Shown here in pieces: positions 1 through 9,164 of a stretch of DNA of 64,000 nucleotides; positions within the stretch are counted from its first letter, which is position 1, and every line of letters begins with the position of its first letter. The stretch covers positions 88,498 through 152,497 of the forward strand of contig JABGQM010000003.1 in assembly GCA_018648805.1 (NCBI GenBank). The letters are read 5' to 3'. The position numbers were made by a program, and so were the translations under genes. Below the pieces are notes generated by a model. The model was given only the letters and a program-made list of their open reading frames with translations, was not told where the DNA came from and did no database searches. The stretch is from Verrucomicrobiota bacterium. Lineage in GTDB: Bacteria > Verrucomicrobiota > Kiritimatiellia > UBA8416 > JABMPJ01.

Positions 1-237
1 GTCTACACGCCGCCCACGACCACAACTACGGCAGCAGCCACGACCACGACGGCCGCAGCCACGACCACGACGGCCGCGGCTACGACGACGACGGCCGCAG
101 CCACGACCACGACGGCGGCAGCGACCACGACGACCGTAGCGGCGACGACCACTACGATAGCCGCCACGACCACGACAGCGGCAGCGACCACGACGACAGT
201 GGCGGTGACCACGACCACGACGACTACGGCCGCACCT
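1..237 (+). repeat. 21-bp coding tandem repeat (TTTTAAA heptads)
   Basis: About eleven degenerate copies of a 21-bp unit (core gcagccacgaccacgacgg) encode Thr4-Ala3 heptads, with Val or Ile substitutions in later copies. The unit is a multiple of three, so copy-number change keeps the frame. The array continues to the window edge, so its full length is unknown. Confidence 0.85.
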
Positions 238-846
238 GTGCGTCCGGTGCCGTTCACTGACAACTTTGATGCCTACACGCTCGGCACGCCACTGGACACA
301 CAGTCCCCGGCAGGGCAGCCGACTATGAAATGGGCGGCAAGCAATGTGATTCTGACCAACAGCCCGGTGAACAGTACGGCGCTGTCCGCTGCGCTGACGG
401 CCGTGGACTCCTCGGCGGTGCAGACGTTCAACGACGACAAGACCGCGGTCTGGACGGACATGTATGTGCAGCCGGTGTTTGGTGACACCGCCGGCCTGAC
501 GAATCCTCCGCTGGAATCGGCGTTTGCCTTCTATGTAGACGCCAGCTCTAACGTAGTGGCATACTCGGGTGGTACGACTCAGACCGTCAGCACGGGTGTG
601 GCGTCGGATCAGATGACACGGTTCACGGTGTACAGTGATCACACGGCGAAGACCTGGGATCTGTACGTAGACGGCACACAGGTGGGCTTTGCTCTTCCGT
701 TCTTCTTTGACGGCGCGAGCAACGACACGTATAACGAACTTGGCATTCTGTACGGTGATTCGGACACGCCGGCGACCGTTGACGACATCAACGTCACGCT
801 GATCACGCCGTTCCCGAGTAGCGGGACGATGTTATTGTTCAAGTAG
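1..846 (+). CDS. Secreted LamG-like protein with Thr/Ala linker (5' partial)
   Basis: The reading frame is open from base 1, so the true start lies upstream. The first ~79 codons are an almost pure Thr/Ala tract in heptads (four Thr, three Ala/Val), expected to be an extended, perhaps glycosylated, linker. From about base 250 a beta-rich domain begins with the pattern FTDNFDAYTLG and contains FAFYVDASSNVVAYSGG and WDLYVDGTQVG, resembling concanavalin/LamG-like sandwich modules. The same module is found in the next gene, so the two are paralogues. The protein ends in SSGTMLLFK, like two other secreted proteins here. Likely extracellular or surface-bound; no catalytic residues recognised. The ATG at 199 is internal to the linker and not the true start. 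Confidence 0.8.
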   Translation, partial: VYTPPTTTTTAAATTTTAAATTTTAAATTTTAAATTTTAAATTTTVAATTTTIAATTTTAAATTTTVAVTTTTTTTAAPVRPVPFTDNFDAYTLGTPLDTQSPAGQPTMKWAASNVILTNSPVNSTALSAALTAVDSSAVQTFNDDKTAVWTDMYVQPVFGDTAGLTNPPLESAFAFYVDASSNVVAYSGGTTQTVSTGVASDQMTRFTVYSDHTAKTWDLYVDGTQVGFALPFFFDGASNDTYNELGILYGDSDTPATVDDINVTLITPFPSSGTMLLFK

Positions 847-893
847 TAGGGCTGGAAACACCATTGTTACAACGTGACCAAGGAAAAAAGAAA

Positions 894-2087
894 ATGATGC
901 AAATGAGCAAACAAAGTGACGTGTGGTCTGGGAGGGCAGGCGCATGGCTGGTCGTGGTGTGCGGGGTCCTTATGCTGTGCGGCGCCGTGCAGGCAGGGCC
1001 AACGATATTCTCGGATACGTTCAGTGACGTCAACGGGACCCCGTTGAACGGTCTCCGAGGGTGGGCGACGACAGGGGCCGGATCGGGAACGGTGGTGAGT
1101 GGCCGTGCCAGCCTGCAGGATATTACGCTGAGCCATGCGTTCACGCCGGATGAGCATGCTGTGAATATCTCCTTCACTCTGGCGCCGGTCTACGCTGTGT
1201 CGCCAAGTTTCCCGGCGGGCAGCCGGTTTAAGTTCTACGTCAATACGAATGGCATCGTGACCGCCTACAACGGCGCGACGGCCACCAACCTCACGCACAC
1301 CCCTCTGGCCGAGGGGGTCGACGTGACATTCGCGCTACAGGTAGACTACCCACTGGAAAGATGGTCGCTTTCCGTGGCCGGGGTGCCGGTGGCGACAGAT
1401 CTCGCTCTCTCCGCGGGCGACCCGAACTCCCGTTTCGAGGAGCTGGGATTCAAGGAGATAGGGACCAACACCTACTCCTACGTCGACAACGTCTTGATCC
1501 AGCGCGGTCAAACGGAGAGCACCTTTGTGCTTCCCTTCGAGGAGCCGTTCAACACGTTGACCCTCGGAAACTTAAACACTCAACGGGACTGGGTCAGCAC
1601 GGCTGCCACGGTCCAGGGCAGTGTGACGCGTGGCGGTAAAGCCTGCAGCATCTCGAACAGCAATGGCAAAATTGAGCATACGTTCTATGGCGATCATACC
1701 AACGTATGGACCCAGCTGGAGATCCGTCCGCTGCGCGGCAATCCGCCTTCGCCACCTTCCGACGCTACCTTCGCGTATTACGTGGAGACGAACGGTGTGG
1801 TGTGGGCTTACGACGGGACGACCCCCACCGCGTTGACGGGGTCGTATGTGCCCCCCGACACATGGGTGCGCTTTATGACCCACAGCGACTATGCCAACAC
1901 CAACTGGAATCTCTATCTCAACAACCGCCTGATTGGTGAGGATCTTGGTTTCTTCAACTCGGGTGTCAGCAAGTTTACAACCTTTGCTGTCCATGGCGCC
2001 GATTCAAGTATCGCGGCCCATATTGACAATATCTACGTGGGCGAGAGCCGCCCGAGCTCCCCGGGAAGCGTGTTCATTCTGCGGTAG
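894..2087 (+). CDS. Secreted two-domain LamG-like protein
   Basis: ATG 894 is preferred because AAGGA lies 9 bases upstream; the longer frame would need TTG 864. The N-terminus has a clear signal peptide (basic start, then a hydrophobic run VVVCGVLMLCGAVQA). Two tandem copies of a ~170-residue beta module follow. The first contains FSDTFSDVNGTPLNG, FKFYVNTNGIVTAYNG and SYVDNVLIQ; the second contains EEPFNTLTLGNLNTQ, FAYYVETNGVVWAYDG and HIDNIYVG. Both resemble LamG/concanavalin-like modules and match the module of the preceding gene. The C-terminus is SPGSVFILR. It lies 47 bases behind the upstream paralogue, probably co-transcribed. Likely a surface or extracellular binding protein; ligand unknown. 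Confidence 0.8.
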   Translation: MMQMSKQSDVWSGRAGAWLVVVCGVLMLCGAVQAGPTIFSDTFSDVNGTPLNGLRGWATTGAGSGTVVSGRASLQDITLSHAFTPDEHAVNISFTLAPVYAVSPSFPAGSRFKFYVNTNGIVTAYNGATATNLTHTPLAEGVDVTFALQVDYPLERWSLSVAGVPVATDLALSAGDPNSRFEELGFKEIGTNTYSYVDNVLIQRGQTESTFVLPFEEPFNTLTLGNLNTQRDWVSTAATVQGSVTRGGKACSISNSNGKIEHTFYGDHTNVWTQLEIRPLRGNPPSPPSDATFAYYVETNGVVWAYDGTTPTALTGSYVPPDTWVRFMTHSDYANTNWNLYLNNRLIGEDLGFFNSGVSKFTTFAVHGADSSIAAHIDNIYVGESRPSSPGSVFILR

Positions 2088-2160
2088 TGCGCTAAAGCGT
2101 GGACTATGTGCTCAGAGCGTGTAGGATTCTGATCGTACTTCGAAGCGCTCAGGAGCACCC

Positions 2161-4131
2161 ATGCGATTGCGAACGGACCGAAAGAACTATCTGCTTCCGA
2201 TCACAGTCGCGCTCTACCTCTTGACACTGCTGATGCTGCTCAGCGAGCTGGATCGGCAGTACTTCCAGGTCGAGAAGGAATCGATCATCAAGTACAGCTT
2301 CCGGGAGCTGTTCCCTCACAATACCGCACATTTGCAGGAACTCTCGCGCACGATCCTGCTGCAGCACCGCCCGGACCTGCCCGTGGATGCGCCGCTGGAG
2401 CAGGCATGGCGGCAGGTGTCCCGAGGGATGCTGGACGGCGACGGGTGCGTGTTTCGCATCCGCATCGTGCCGAAAGACGCGTCCGAGCTGGTCGTCGAGG
2501 AGGATGCCGCGAAATTCGACCGGCTGAACGGATTCGCCAATACGCTCTTCTATCGTAACTTCGAGAACGTGGTCTCCTACGAGATCGCCGGCGAGGCCGG
2601 GCAGCCGTGGGTAGGGCTGCTCTCCTTCCACTACACCACGCCCGAACACTACGGCCCCATCACGGCGCTGACGAAACGCTACCGGATCTGGGCGTTGTTG
2701 ATGCTGGTTGCCGTGACGGCCGCCTATGGCTTCATGTGGCGCAGGCTGATCCTGCCGGTACGGCACGTGGTCAGTCGCATCGATGCCGCCGCGGGGATGC
2801 CGCCACGGCTGATGACCACCCCCGCCTCCATGCTCGAGAAGGCCTACAACACTTTGGCGCGTGACGCCATCCTGTTGCGCGTGGGGCACTCGCTCCGCGA
2901 GGTGATATCCGCGCAGCCGACCTCCGACCGCGCGACGCTGTTGGCCCGAATTCCCGGCCCTGTCAGGGAGTTGATGGACTACCGCGCCGTGCTGCTGCTC
3001 GAACTGGCGCCGTCAGAGGACGGTGCATTCACGGTGTCACGCTGCGTGCAGGCGGCGGACGGCAGCGACAGCGTGGACTACGAGGCGGTCTGCCGGATGC
3101 ACATTCCTTTGCCGAAACATGTGGCGGCCATAGACGGGGGCGCACCGCTGATGGTCGAGGAAGCCGGGGAGTGCGTGGTGTGCGACATCTCCCTGCCCGA
3201 GGACCGGCCGCACCTGACCTGCCTGGCGCTGTTTGCGCGGGAGAAGGGCCGGCCGGATGCGGCCCAGCGTGCCTGGCACCTGGAGACCGCGGCGCTGTTG
3301 GCGGAGCAGCTGCGCGAGACGGTCGCCGTGTTTGACGTGACCCGGCGTCATGTTCGCGGTGAGCGCAGTCGGGCCAATATCAACCTGGCCCGCAACCTGG
3401 GACACGATCTCACGAACATTATCGCGACCTCCAAACTGGATATTCTGACGGTGAGCAAGATTCTGGGTGATGGGGCAAGCGGGGTGGATGTGGATTCGCG
3501 CCGCGAACTGCTGGGCGACTCGGTGCAGGGCCTTCTCAATAGTGCGCGCTTGCTGCAGGATGTCGTGAACATCTACCGTTCGTTCAGCTACATCAACCGT
3601 CCCTCTTACGAAACCGTTCACATCAATGCGCTTCTCGACGAGATTATCGGGGTGTTCGCGCTCTCACTACCAGCCAAGACGGTCCTGCACAAGCAGTATG
3701 CTGAAGCCCTGCCGGCGTGCAGCGTCGAACCGCGCTTGTTGAAACTGGCGGTGTTCAATGTCATGACCAATGCGGCCGATGCCATGAAACGCCACGGCGA
3801 GGCGGAGGGGACCATCACGGTCACCACGACGACCGATCCGGCGGGCGAGGGTGTCAGCATCGCCGTGCGCGACACGGGCCCGGGCATCTGCACGGCGGAG
3901 GGTCGGGCCGCGAGCCAGGCGGAGATTGACGGCATCTTCCGGTATGGGGTTTCGACGAAGACGGAGGATAGCGGTGAGGGACTCGGGTTGAGCTGGGTCT
4001 GGACCATTGTCGAGGAGTTTCACGGGGGTAAGGTGACCGCGCGCAACCATCCCGACGGCGGCGCGGAATTTGTGATGAGGATTGGAGTAACGGATGAGCA
4101 CAGATCAAACGATGACCATTCTGATTGTTGA
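2161..4131 (+). CDS. Membrane sensor histidine kinase
   Basis: A 656-residue sensor kinase. TM1 is near residues 11-29 (LLPITVALYLLTLLMLL), a sensor region follows to ~175, and TM2 is near 178-197 (IWALLMLVAVTAAYGFMW). A cytoplasmic GAF-like region then leads to the kinase core. The H-box reads ARNLGHDLTNI, placing the phospho-histidine at H415. The N-box FNVMTNAADAM, G1-box RDTGPGI and G2-box GEGLGLSW are all intact. AGGAG lies 6 bases before the ATG. Its 3' end overlaps the response regulator by 38 bases, so the two form a translationally coupled cognate pair. Signal unknown. Confidence 0.9.
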   Translation: MRLRTDRKNYLLPITVALYLLTLLMLLSELDRQYFQVEKESIIKYSFRELFPHNTAHLQELSRTILLQHRPDLPVDAPLEQAWRQVSRGMLDGDGCVFRIRIVPKDASELVVEEDAAKFDRLNGFANTLFYRNFENVVSYEIAGEAGQPWVGLLSFHYTTPEHYGPITALTKRYRIWALLMLVAVTAAYGFMWRRLILPVRHVVSRIDAAAGMPPRLMTTPASMLEKAYNTLARDAILLRVGHSLREVISAQPTSDRATLLARIPGPVRELMDYRAVLLLELAPSEDGAFTVSRCVQAADGSDSVDYEAVCRMHIPLPKHVAAIDGGAPLMVEEAGECVVCDISLPEDRPHLTCLALFAREKGRPDAAQRAWHLETAALLAEQLRETVAVFDVTRRHVRGERSRANINLARNLGHDLTNIIATSKLDILTVSKILGDGASGVDVDSRRELLGDSVQGLLNSARLLQDVVNIYRSFSYINRPSYETVHINALLDEIIGVFALSLPAKTVLHKQYAEALPACSVEPRLLKLAVFNVMTNAADAMKRHGEAEGTITVTTTTDPAGEGVSIAVRDTGPGICTAEGRAASQAEIDGIFRYGVSTKTEDSGEGLGLSWVWTIVEEFHGGKVTARNHPDGGAEFVMRIGVTDEHRSNDDHSDC

Positions 4132-5383
4132 TGACAACGCACAGTACCGCGACGCCTTCACGCGCGCGCTTCTGCTTGAGGACTACGACGTCCGCGCGGC
4201 GGCAGACCTGGATGAGGCCCTGCGAAGTATTCAAGCGCAGCCGCCCGACCTGGTGGTGACGGACCTGCAGATGCGCACGGAGCGTGAGGGTCTGGATCTT
4301 ATCGAGATTCTCAAGGCGTTCGACCCCTTGCTACCCGTGATCATGATATCCGGTGTGGGGTCGTTTGAGGAAGGCGCACAGGCCACCAAGCTGGGTGCTG
4401 CACACGTCATCCACAAGAGCCGCATCGAGGACGAGATGGCAGGCTTCTTTGAGACGATTCGTACCGCGCATGCCGCCTCCCTCAAAAGCCGGGAGCAACT
4501 GGCCACGGTGACGCAGGCGCGGGAACAGGAGCAGGGGGCGGATCGAGATGCGTGTATCACGGCCGTCAAGGCGCTGCTGGCGGACCCCGACGTCGACCCG
4601 TATGTCAAGGACGAGGCCTATGACTTCGTCACTACGCTCGGGAACCCGGAGTTGATGCGCGAGTCTGAAAACAACATGCAGGCTGCGACCACCTCCTACC
4701 GCTACGGGGAACTGAGCAGCGCGGCCCTGGCACGACTGCAGGGCGAACTTCCCGACTATGACGACTTGGCTGAAGAGACCAGGCGGGCGCTGACGACGGC
4801 TGAATACCTGTACGGCACGCAGGGCGAGAGCGGCGCACCGGACTTCTCACGGAGTAGCGCCTTCTCGTACTCGCTAGCTGTGGAGTGCGAAGTGCGTGCG
4901 CGGCTAAAGGGGCGGATTACGCGACTGGCCAACGATCCGGTCAACCGTCGCCTGTTTGAGGCCTGCTTGGATGTGAAGACCCGGCGGGTGGATATTGCCT
5001 TCCAGCAGAGCTTGATGCAGTCCGTGCGTGGCCGGGGTATTCATTTCACGATAGCCAGTGTGAATTACCTCCTCTCGGGGTTGATGTCCCGTAAGGGCAA
5101 GTTCAAGGCTGACGGGATCAAGGATGTGGGCCTTGTTCTGCTCTGCTTTGCGCGGGAGTATTCGTTCAGTCGATGGGGACAACAGATCAAGGTGAGCAAT
5201 CCCCTGCGCCTCAAGGGGCTGCGCAGCCAGGAGGAAGTGATTGCGCTGGCCGGCTTGCTCATTGCGCTGCAGTACGCGCGCAATCCCTATGTCCACCCCG
5301 ATACGGGCAAACGCGAAAACCTCGCCAGCCTGCGACAGATCGCCTTGGAGTGTCTCAAAACGCTGGGCCAAGTTCGTACCTGA
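4094..5383 (+). CDS. Response regulator with candidate HEPN-like output domain
   Basis: Residues ~8-125 are a receiver domain: acidic pair D13/D14, phospho-acceptor D57 in VVTDLQM, a conserved Ser in MISGVGS and Lys in VIHKS. A variable linker runs to ~235. The ~190-residue C-terminus has no DNA-binding HTH or enzymatic output that I recognise. It looks all-helical, contains FSYSLAVECEVRARLKG and ends near YARNPYVHPD, where R396 and H401 form an R-x4-H pattern as in HEPN domains. HEPN proteins are often RNases or nucleotide-modifying enzymes, but the assignment here rests on pattern only. It overlaps the sensor kinase gene and is followed by a convergent gene. Confidence 0.85.
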   Translation: MSTDQTMTILIVDDNAQYRDAFTRALLLEDYDVRAAADLDEALRSIQAQPPDLVVTDLQMRTEREGLDLIEILKAFDPLLPVIMISGVGSFEEGAQATKLGAAHVIHKSRIEDEMAGFFETIRTAHAASLKSREQLATVTQAREQEQGADRDACITAVKALLADPDVDPYVKDEAYDFVTTLGNPELMRESENNMQAATTSYRYGELSSAALARLQGELPDYDDLAEETRRALTTAEYLYGTQGESGAPDFSRSSAFSYSLAVECEVRARLKGRITRLANDPVNRRLFEACLDVKTRRVDIAFQQSLMQSVRGRGIHFTIASVNYLLSGLMSRKGKFKADGIKDVGLVLLCFAREYSFSRWGQQIKVSNPLRLKGLRSQEEVIALAGLLIALQYARNPYVHPDTGKRENLASLRQIALECLKTLGQVRT

Positions 5384-5434
5384 GCCTTAACCTACGACTA
5401 TCGTAAGTTTGCCGCAGCAATGACCTTGTTCCAT

Positions 5435-6682
5435 CTATAGATCACTCGGCTCCAGCACGACCTTGACGGCGCTGTGCCCCATGTCGACGATGCTTACTGT
5501 GGTCCGGCCCTCTGCCGTGCTGGCGGTATGGGGGTGACTGACTGAGACGACGTCGTATCCGGCTGGGCCGACAACGCTGATGTTGGAGAGGTTGGTCAGG
5601 CGGCTGAAGACGAGCTGGCCGGTGGCGTTGGTGGCGTATGACTGAGGGTCGATGAATGTGGACGTCAGGGCGTAGCGGTCCAGTTCCTTCGCGACCAGTG
5701 CCTCGTTTTTGACGATGAAACGTGGGATTGGGGAGGTCGTGCATGAGGCACTTATTTCCGTCAACTCGACGAGATCGTGTGCGGCGTAGGCGTCGATGGC
5801 GGTGTCCTTTGTCGTTGACCTGATCGTGAACGTAGCCCAGGGATAGAGCGTGGTCATGTTGAAGGTCCCGGGCACCTCTGAAAGGGTGTAGATCAGGGCC
5901 GCATGCTCGCCTACGACAACGTCGTAAGCGCGCGCCATCGCGGCACGGATCTCATCGCGTGCGGGGGGCTGGCGATAAGGAATGGCGGTCGCCAGATCTA
6001 CAGCGTTGGTGGTGTCCGTTCCTCCGAGCTCCACACCATGGACATGCTCCACATTCAGATCAAAAACGTTGTCGGCCAGGATGGCTTCAGCTCCAACCGT
6101 GCAGCGCACCCCGGTCCCGTTGCCGGCTATGATGTTGCCCGAGATGGTCAGCACAAAGTGGTGTGTGCCCAGAATGCCGTAGCCCGCATGATCGAAAATC
6201 ACGTTGCCGGAAATGATCGGGTTGGCCTGGGCTGAAACGATTCCGTGGGCCTGCTTGCCGCCGCCAACAAGGATGTTGTTGGAAATCAGGGCGCTGCCAA
6301 GGGTCAACTGAACACAGGCGGCCGACATATCCTGGATGATACAGTCGGACACGCCGATGAAGTTGCCGGCGTTGAATACGCCTGTAACCCCGTTCTGGAC
6401 CGTGAAGCCCATGATAGCGCTGCCCTTACCGCACGTGACCACGGTCTTGGCTCCCGCACCATCAATGATGGTGCTCTCGGCTCCCGCGCCGCAGAGCACG
6501 ATGCCGTCCTTGATGACAATAGACTCGCTGTAGGTGCCGGCGGGGACGTTAACAACGTCACCCACGGCCGCCACGTTGATGGCGGCCTGGATGGCGGTGA
6601 ATTCCGTTTCGCCGTGCGCCAGCCCGGCGCACAGGTTCACGGTCAGACAGATGATGGCGGTGAAACGTGTGATGTCCCTCAT
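5435..6682 (-). CDS. Secreted right-handed beta-helix protein
   Basis: A 415-residue protein with a signal peptide (FTAIICLTVNLCAGLAHG). The segment FTAIQAAINVAAVGDVVNVPAGTY... is the standard entry to pectate-lyase-like beta-helices (shown only in part). It is followed by repeated rungs such as SDCIIQDMSAACVQL, ALISNNILVGGG, PIISGNVIFDHAGYG and LTISGNIIAGNGTG, typical of PbH1/NosD-like parallel beta-helices. Residues after ~235 are not helix-like and may be a separate domain. No catalytic set for a lyase or hydrolase is obvious. The ATG follows GGGAGAAGG. It is convergent with the response-regulator gene (51 bases between stops). Probably binds or processes polysaccharide outside the cytoplasm. 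Confidence 0.8.
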   Translation of the reverse strand: MRDITRFTAIICLTVNLCAGLAHGETEFTAIQAAINVAAVGDVVNVPAGTYSESIVIKDGIVLCGAGAESTIIDGAGAKTVVTCGKGSAIMGFTVQNGVTGVFNAGNFIGVSDCIIQDMSAACVQLTLGSALISNNILVGGGKQAHGIVSAQANPIISGNVIFDHAGYGILGTHHFVLTISGNIIAGNGTGVRCTVGAEAILADNVFDLNVEHVHGVELGGTDTTNAVDLATAIPYRQPPARDEIRAAMARAYDVVVGEHAALIYTLSEVPGTFNMTTLYPWATFTIRSTTKDTAIDAYAAHDLVELTEISASCTTSPIPRFIVKNEALVAKELDRYALTSTFIDPQSYATNATGQLVFSRLTNLSNISVVGPAGYDVVSVSHPHTASTAEGRTTVSIVDMGHSAVKVVLEPSDL

Positions 6683-6829
6683 GACCTTCTCCCTGAGAGT
6701 TGAGCCAGCGAAAAAACGCTATGCATTGTATTCGGCCGCGTTTATAGCACCGGGGAGGGGTGATGTAAAGAGAGCTTGAAGCGTATGTGCAAGTCCGGGC
6801 TGGGCATTCGGGCATGAAGATTCTACCCT

Positions 6830-9088
6830 ATGTCCATGGCAAAAAGTAAGGATACCGTCGCGCTGGTCTGCAGCATTGCAGAGCTCTCCGCTATTTTCGA
6901 GGAGAGCCACAGCCTGGATGAATTCTTGTGCGCCGTGGTGCGCACCGTGGCCACGCATATGCGCGCCGACGTCTGCTCGGTCTACCTCTTTGATGACCGC
7001 CACGAGGAGCTGGTGCTGCGCGCCACGCAGGGACTCAATCCGGCGAGCGTGGGCACAGTCACGCTCAAGGTCGGCGAAGGCCTATGCGGAATGGCGATCA
7101 AGGAGCTGCGCCCCATCCGCGAGGCGGTCGCATCCAAAAGCCCCTTTTTTAAGCAGGTGCCCGGCAGCTTTGAAGAGCAGTACGAGGCCTTTCTGGTCGT
7201 TCCGATCCTGCGCGGACTCAAGCCGGTCGGCGTGCTGGTGGTTCAGGACCACCAGACCGACTACTTTACGCGCGATGATGCCCGCGCGCTGCAGGCCATC
7301 GCCTCACAGTTGGCCAGTACGGTGGCCAATGCGAAGTTGCTGCTTAGCCTGCACGAGATCCAGAAGGGCGAGGCGCCGTGTGCCAACTGCGTCCAAGGAC
7401 TTTTCCGGGGACATGCGGTCTCAAGCGGCGTAGCCCATGGTCCCGCCTCGGTGTGGGATCCGGGCCATCGCGGCGGGCAGCGCCTCGAAATCCCTGCCGA
7501 TGCCGGGGGCGGAGTGGTGGCCTTCCGTGACGCTTTGCGTCGCTCGGAGCTCCAGTTGGTTGCCCTGCAACGCCAGACCGAGGCGTCGTTGGGGCACGAA
7601 GTGGCCATGATCTTTGATGCGCAGCAGCTCCTCCTCAGAGATGAGAAAATCGAGGGCGAGATGCGGCGGCGGATCGAGGCGGGAGAGGACGCCGGGGCGG
7701 TCATCGTGGCCGTCTTCAACGACTACATCCAGACCTTTGCCGCCAGCAGCATGGAGATGCTGCGCGAGAAGGTGCATGATCTGAAAGATCTGGGACACCG
7801 CATGCTGCAGAATCTCTCGCCCGCCGACGAGGATGCCCGGGCCGATTACAGCGGACATATCGTCATCAGCGCCGGGCTGCTCCCCTCCGATGTCGTCAAG
7901 CTCGTCGCGCAGCGTGCCGGTGGACTGGTCATGGTCGGCGGTGGGGTCAACTCGCACGCCTCGATCCTGGCGCGGGCACTCGGCATTCCGCTCGTGATTA
8001 TTGAGGACGAGGATGTACTGCGCATCGAAGAGGAAACCGTCGTTCTGTTAGACGGTATCGAGGGGCGCCTGCTGGTGAACCCCGACCAGGCCTTTGTCGA
8101 CTCCTATCGCAGCCTGCTGGATCACGCCGGGGAGGACCCCGCCGCGCCGGCCGCGCCGGGCCTCACCGCTACCCGTGATGGTACCCGCATCACGTTGCAG
8201 GCCAACATCAACCTGATGGGCGAGGTGGCCTTGGCTTGGCAGCAGGGCGCTGAAGGCATCGGGCTCTATCGTAGTGAGTTTCCCTTCCTGATTCGCAACG
8301 ATTTCCCCTCCGAGGAGGAGCAGCTGCGCATCTATCGCAGCATTATCGATCTGGCCGAGGGACGCGAGGTGGTCCTGCGCACGCTCGATATCGGGGCCGA
8401 CAAGATTCTCTCGTATATGCCGGCTTGGAACGAAGCCAATCCGGCCCTGGGGCTGCGCTCGATCCGGTTCTCGCTCAAGAACCGGCCCATCTTCGCCCAG
8501 CAGTTGCGCGCGATGCTTCGCGCAGGGGAGGGGCAGTCCCTCAAGATCATGTTCCCGCTTATATCGTCACTGGAGGAGCTACACGCCGCGCGCGGCTGCG
8601 TGGAGAGCGCCATCCAGGCGCTCTGCGATGAGGGCCTGGCCTGCAACCGTAACCCTCAGCTGGGTATCATGATCGAGAGTCCGGCCGCGGTGGAACTCGC
8701 TGCCGCACTGGCACGTGAGTGCGATTTCTTCTCGATTGGCACCAACGACCTGGTGCAATATCTCCTGGCCGTGGACCGGACCAATGAGCATGTGGTCGAT
8801 CTCTATATTGACCACCATCCTGTGGTGCTGCGCAGTATCAAGAAGGTGATCGACGCCGCCGGCGCGGCCGGCATCCCCCTATCCGTCTGCGGCGAAATGG
8901 CAGCCAACGAACGTCTGCTGCCGGTGCTGCTGGGGATGGGCCTGCGCTGCCTGAGCATTGAGCCGCGCAGCGTGGCCGCCGTGCAGACCGCCATCATGCA
9001 GATCGACCTCGCGCAGGCCGAAACCCAGGCCGCCGCCATCCTGCAGTCCGACGAAATTGGGCGGACCGCGGAGCTGCTGGAACAGTAA
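6830..9088 (+). CDS. ptsP: PEP-protein phosphotransferase with GAF domain (PtsP)
   Basis: The 752-residue architecture is GAF (residues ~12-165), EI N-terminal region, phosphohistidine domain and PEP-binding barrel, as in PtsP, the nitrogen-related Enzyme I. The active-site motif GGGVNSHASILARALGIP places the phospho-His at H376. The barrel has GIGLYRSEFPFL, LRTLDIGADK, FSIGTNDLVQYLLAVDR and SVCGEMA, all conserved for PEP and Mg binding. It should transfer phosphate from PEP to an HPr/NPr-like protein, which is not in the window, so the role is regulatory rather than sugar uptake. ATG 6830 is near a second ATG (6836). The upstream 147-base gap separates it from a divergent gene. Confidence 0.93.
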   Translation: MSMAKSKDTVALVCSIAELSAIFEESHSLDEFLCAVVRTVATHMRADVCSVYLFDDRHEELVLRATQGLNPASVGTVTLKVGEGLCGMAIKELRPIREAVASKSPFFKQVPGSFEEQYEAFLVVPILRGLKPVGVLVVQDHQTDYFTRDDARALQAIASQLASTVANAKLLLSLHEIQKGEAPCANCVQGLFRGHAVSSGVAHGPASVWDPGHRGGQRLEIPADAGGGVVAFRDALRRSELQLVALQRQTEASLGHEVAMIFDAQQLLLRDEKIEGEMRRRIEAGEDAGAVIVAVFNDYIQTFAASSMEMLREKVHDLKDLGHRMLQNLSPADEDARADYSGHIVISAGLLPSDVVKLVAQRAGGLVMVGGGVNSHASILARALGIPLVIIEDEDVLRIEEETVVLLDGIEGRLLVNPDQAFVDSYRSLLDHAGEDPAAPAAPGLTATRDGTRITLQANINLMGEVALAWQQGAEGIGLYRSEFPFLIRNDFPSEEEQLRIYRSIIDLAEGREVVLRTLDIGADKILSYMPAWNEANPALGLRSIRFSLKNRPIFAQQLRAMLRAGEGQSLKIMFPLISSLEELHAARGCVESAIQALCDEGLACNRNPQLGIMIESPAAVELAAALARECDFFSIGTNDLVQYLLAVDRTNEHVVDLYIDHHPVVLRSIKKVIDAAGAAGIPLSVCGEMAANERLLPVLLGMGLRCLSIEPRSVAAVQTAIMQIDLAQAETQAAAILQSDEIGRTAELLEQ

Positions 9089-9164
9089 ACACTGCTTTCT
9101 GCGTGACGCCGCGCGGCATGTGGTGCATGGTTCCCGGCTGACAGTGAAGTCATGGAGCCGTTAT

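Noticed and set aside
3..263. Minus-strand frame rich in Val/Ala opposite the Thr/Ala repeat
   Set aside because: It is the reverse reading of the 21-bp coding repeat; no start signal and no family features.
8958..9164. Extended N-terminus for ResB inside ptsP
   Set aside because: The region is ptsP coding sequence; ATG 9165 has a good Shine-Dalgarno and begins the expected basic-then-TM profile.
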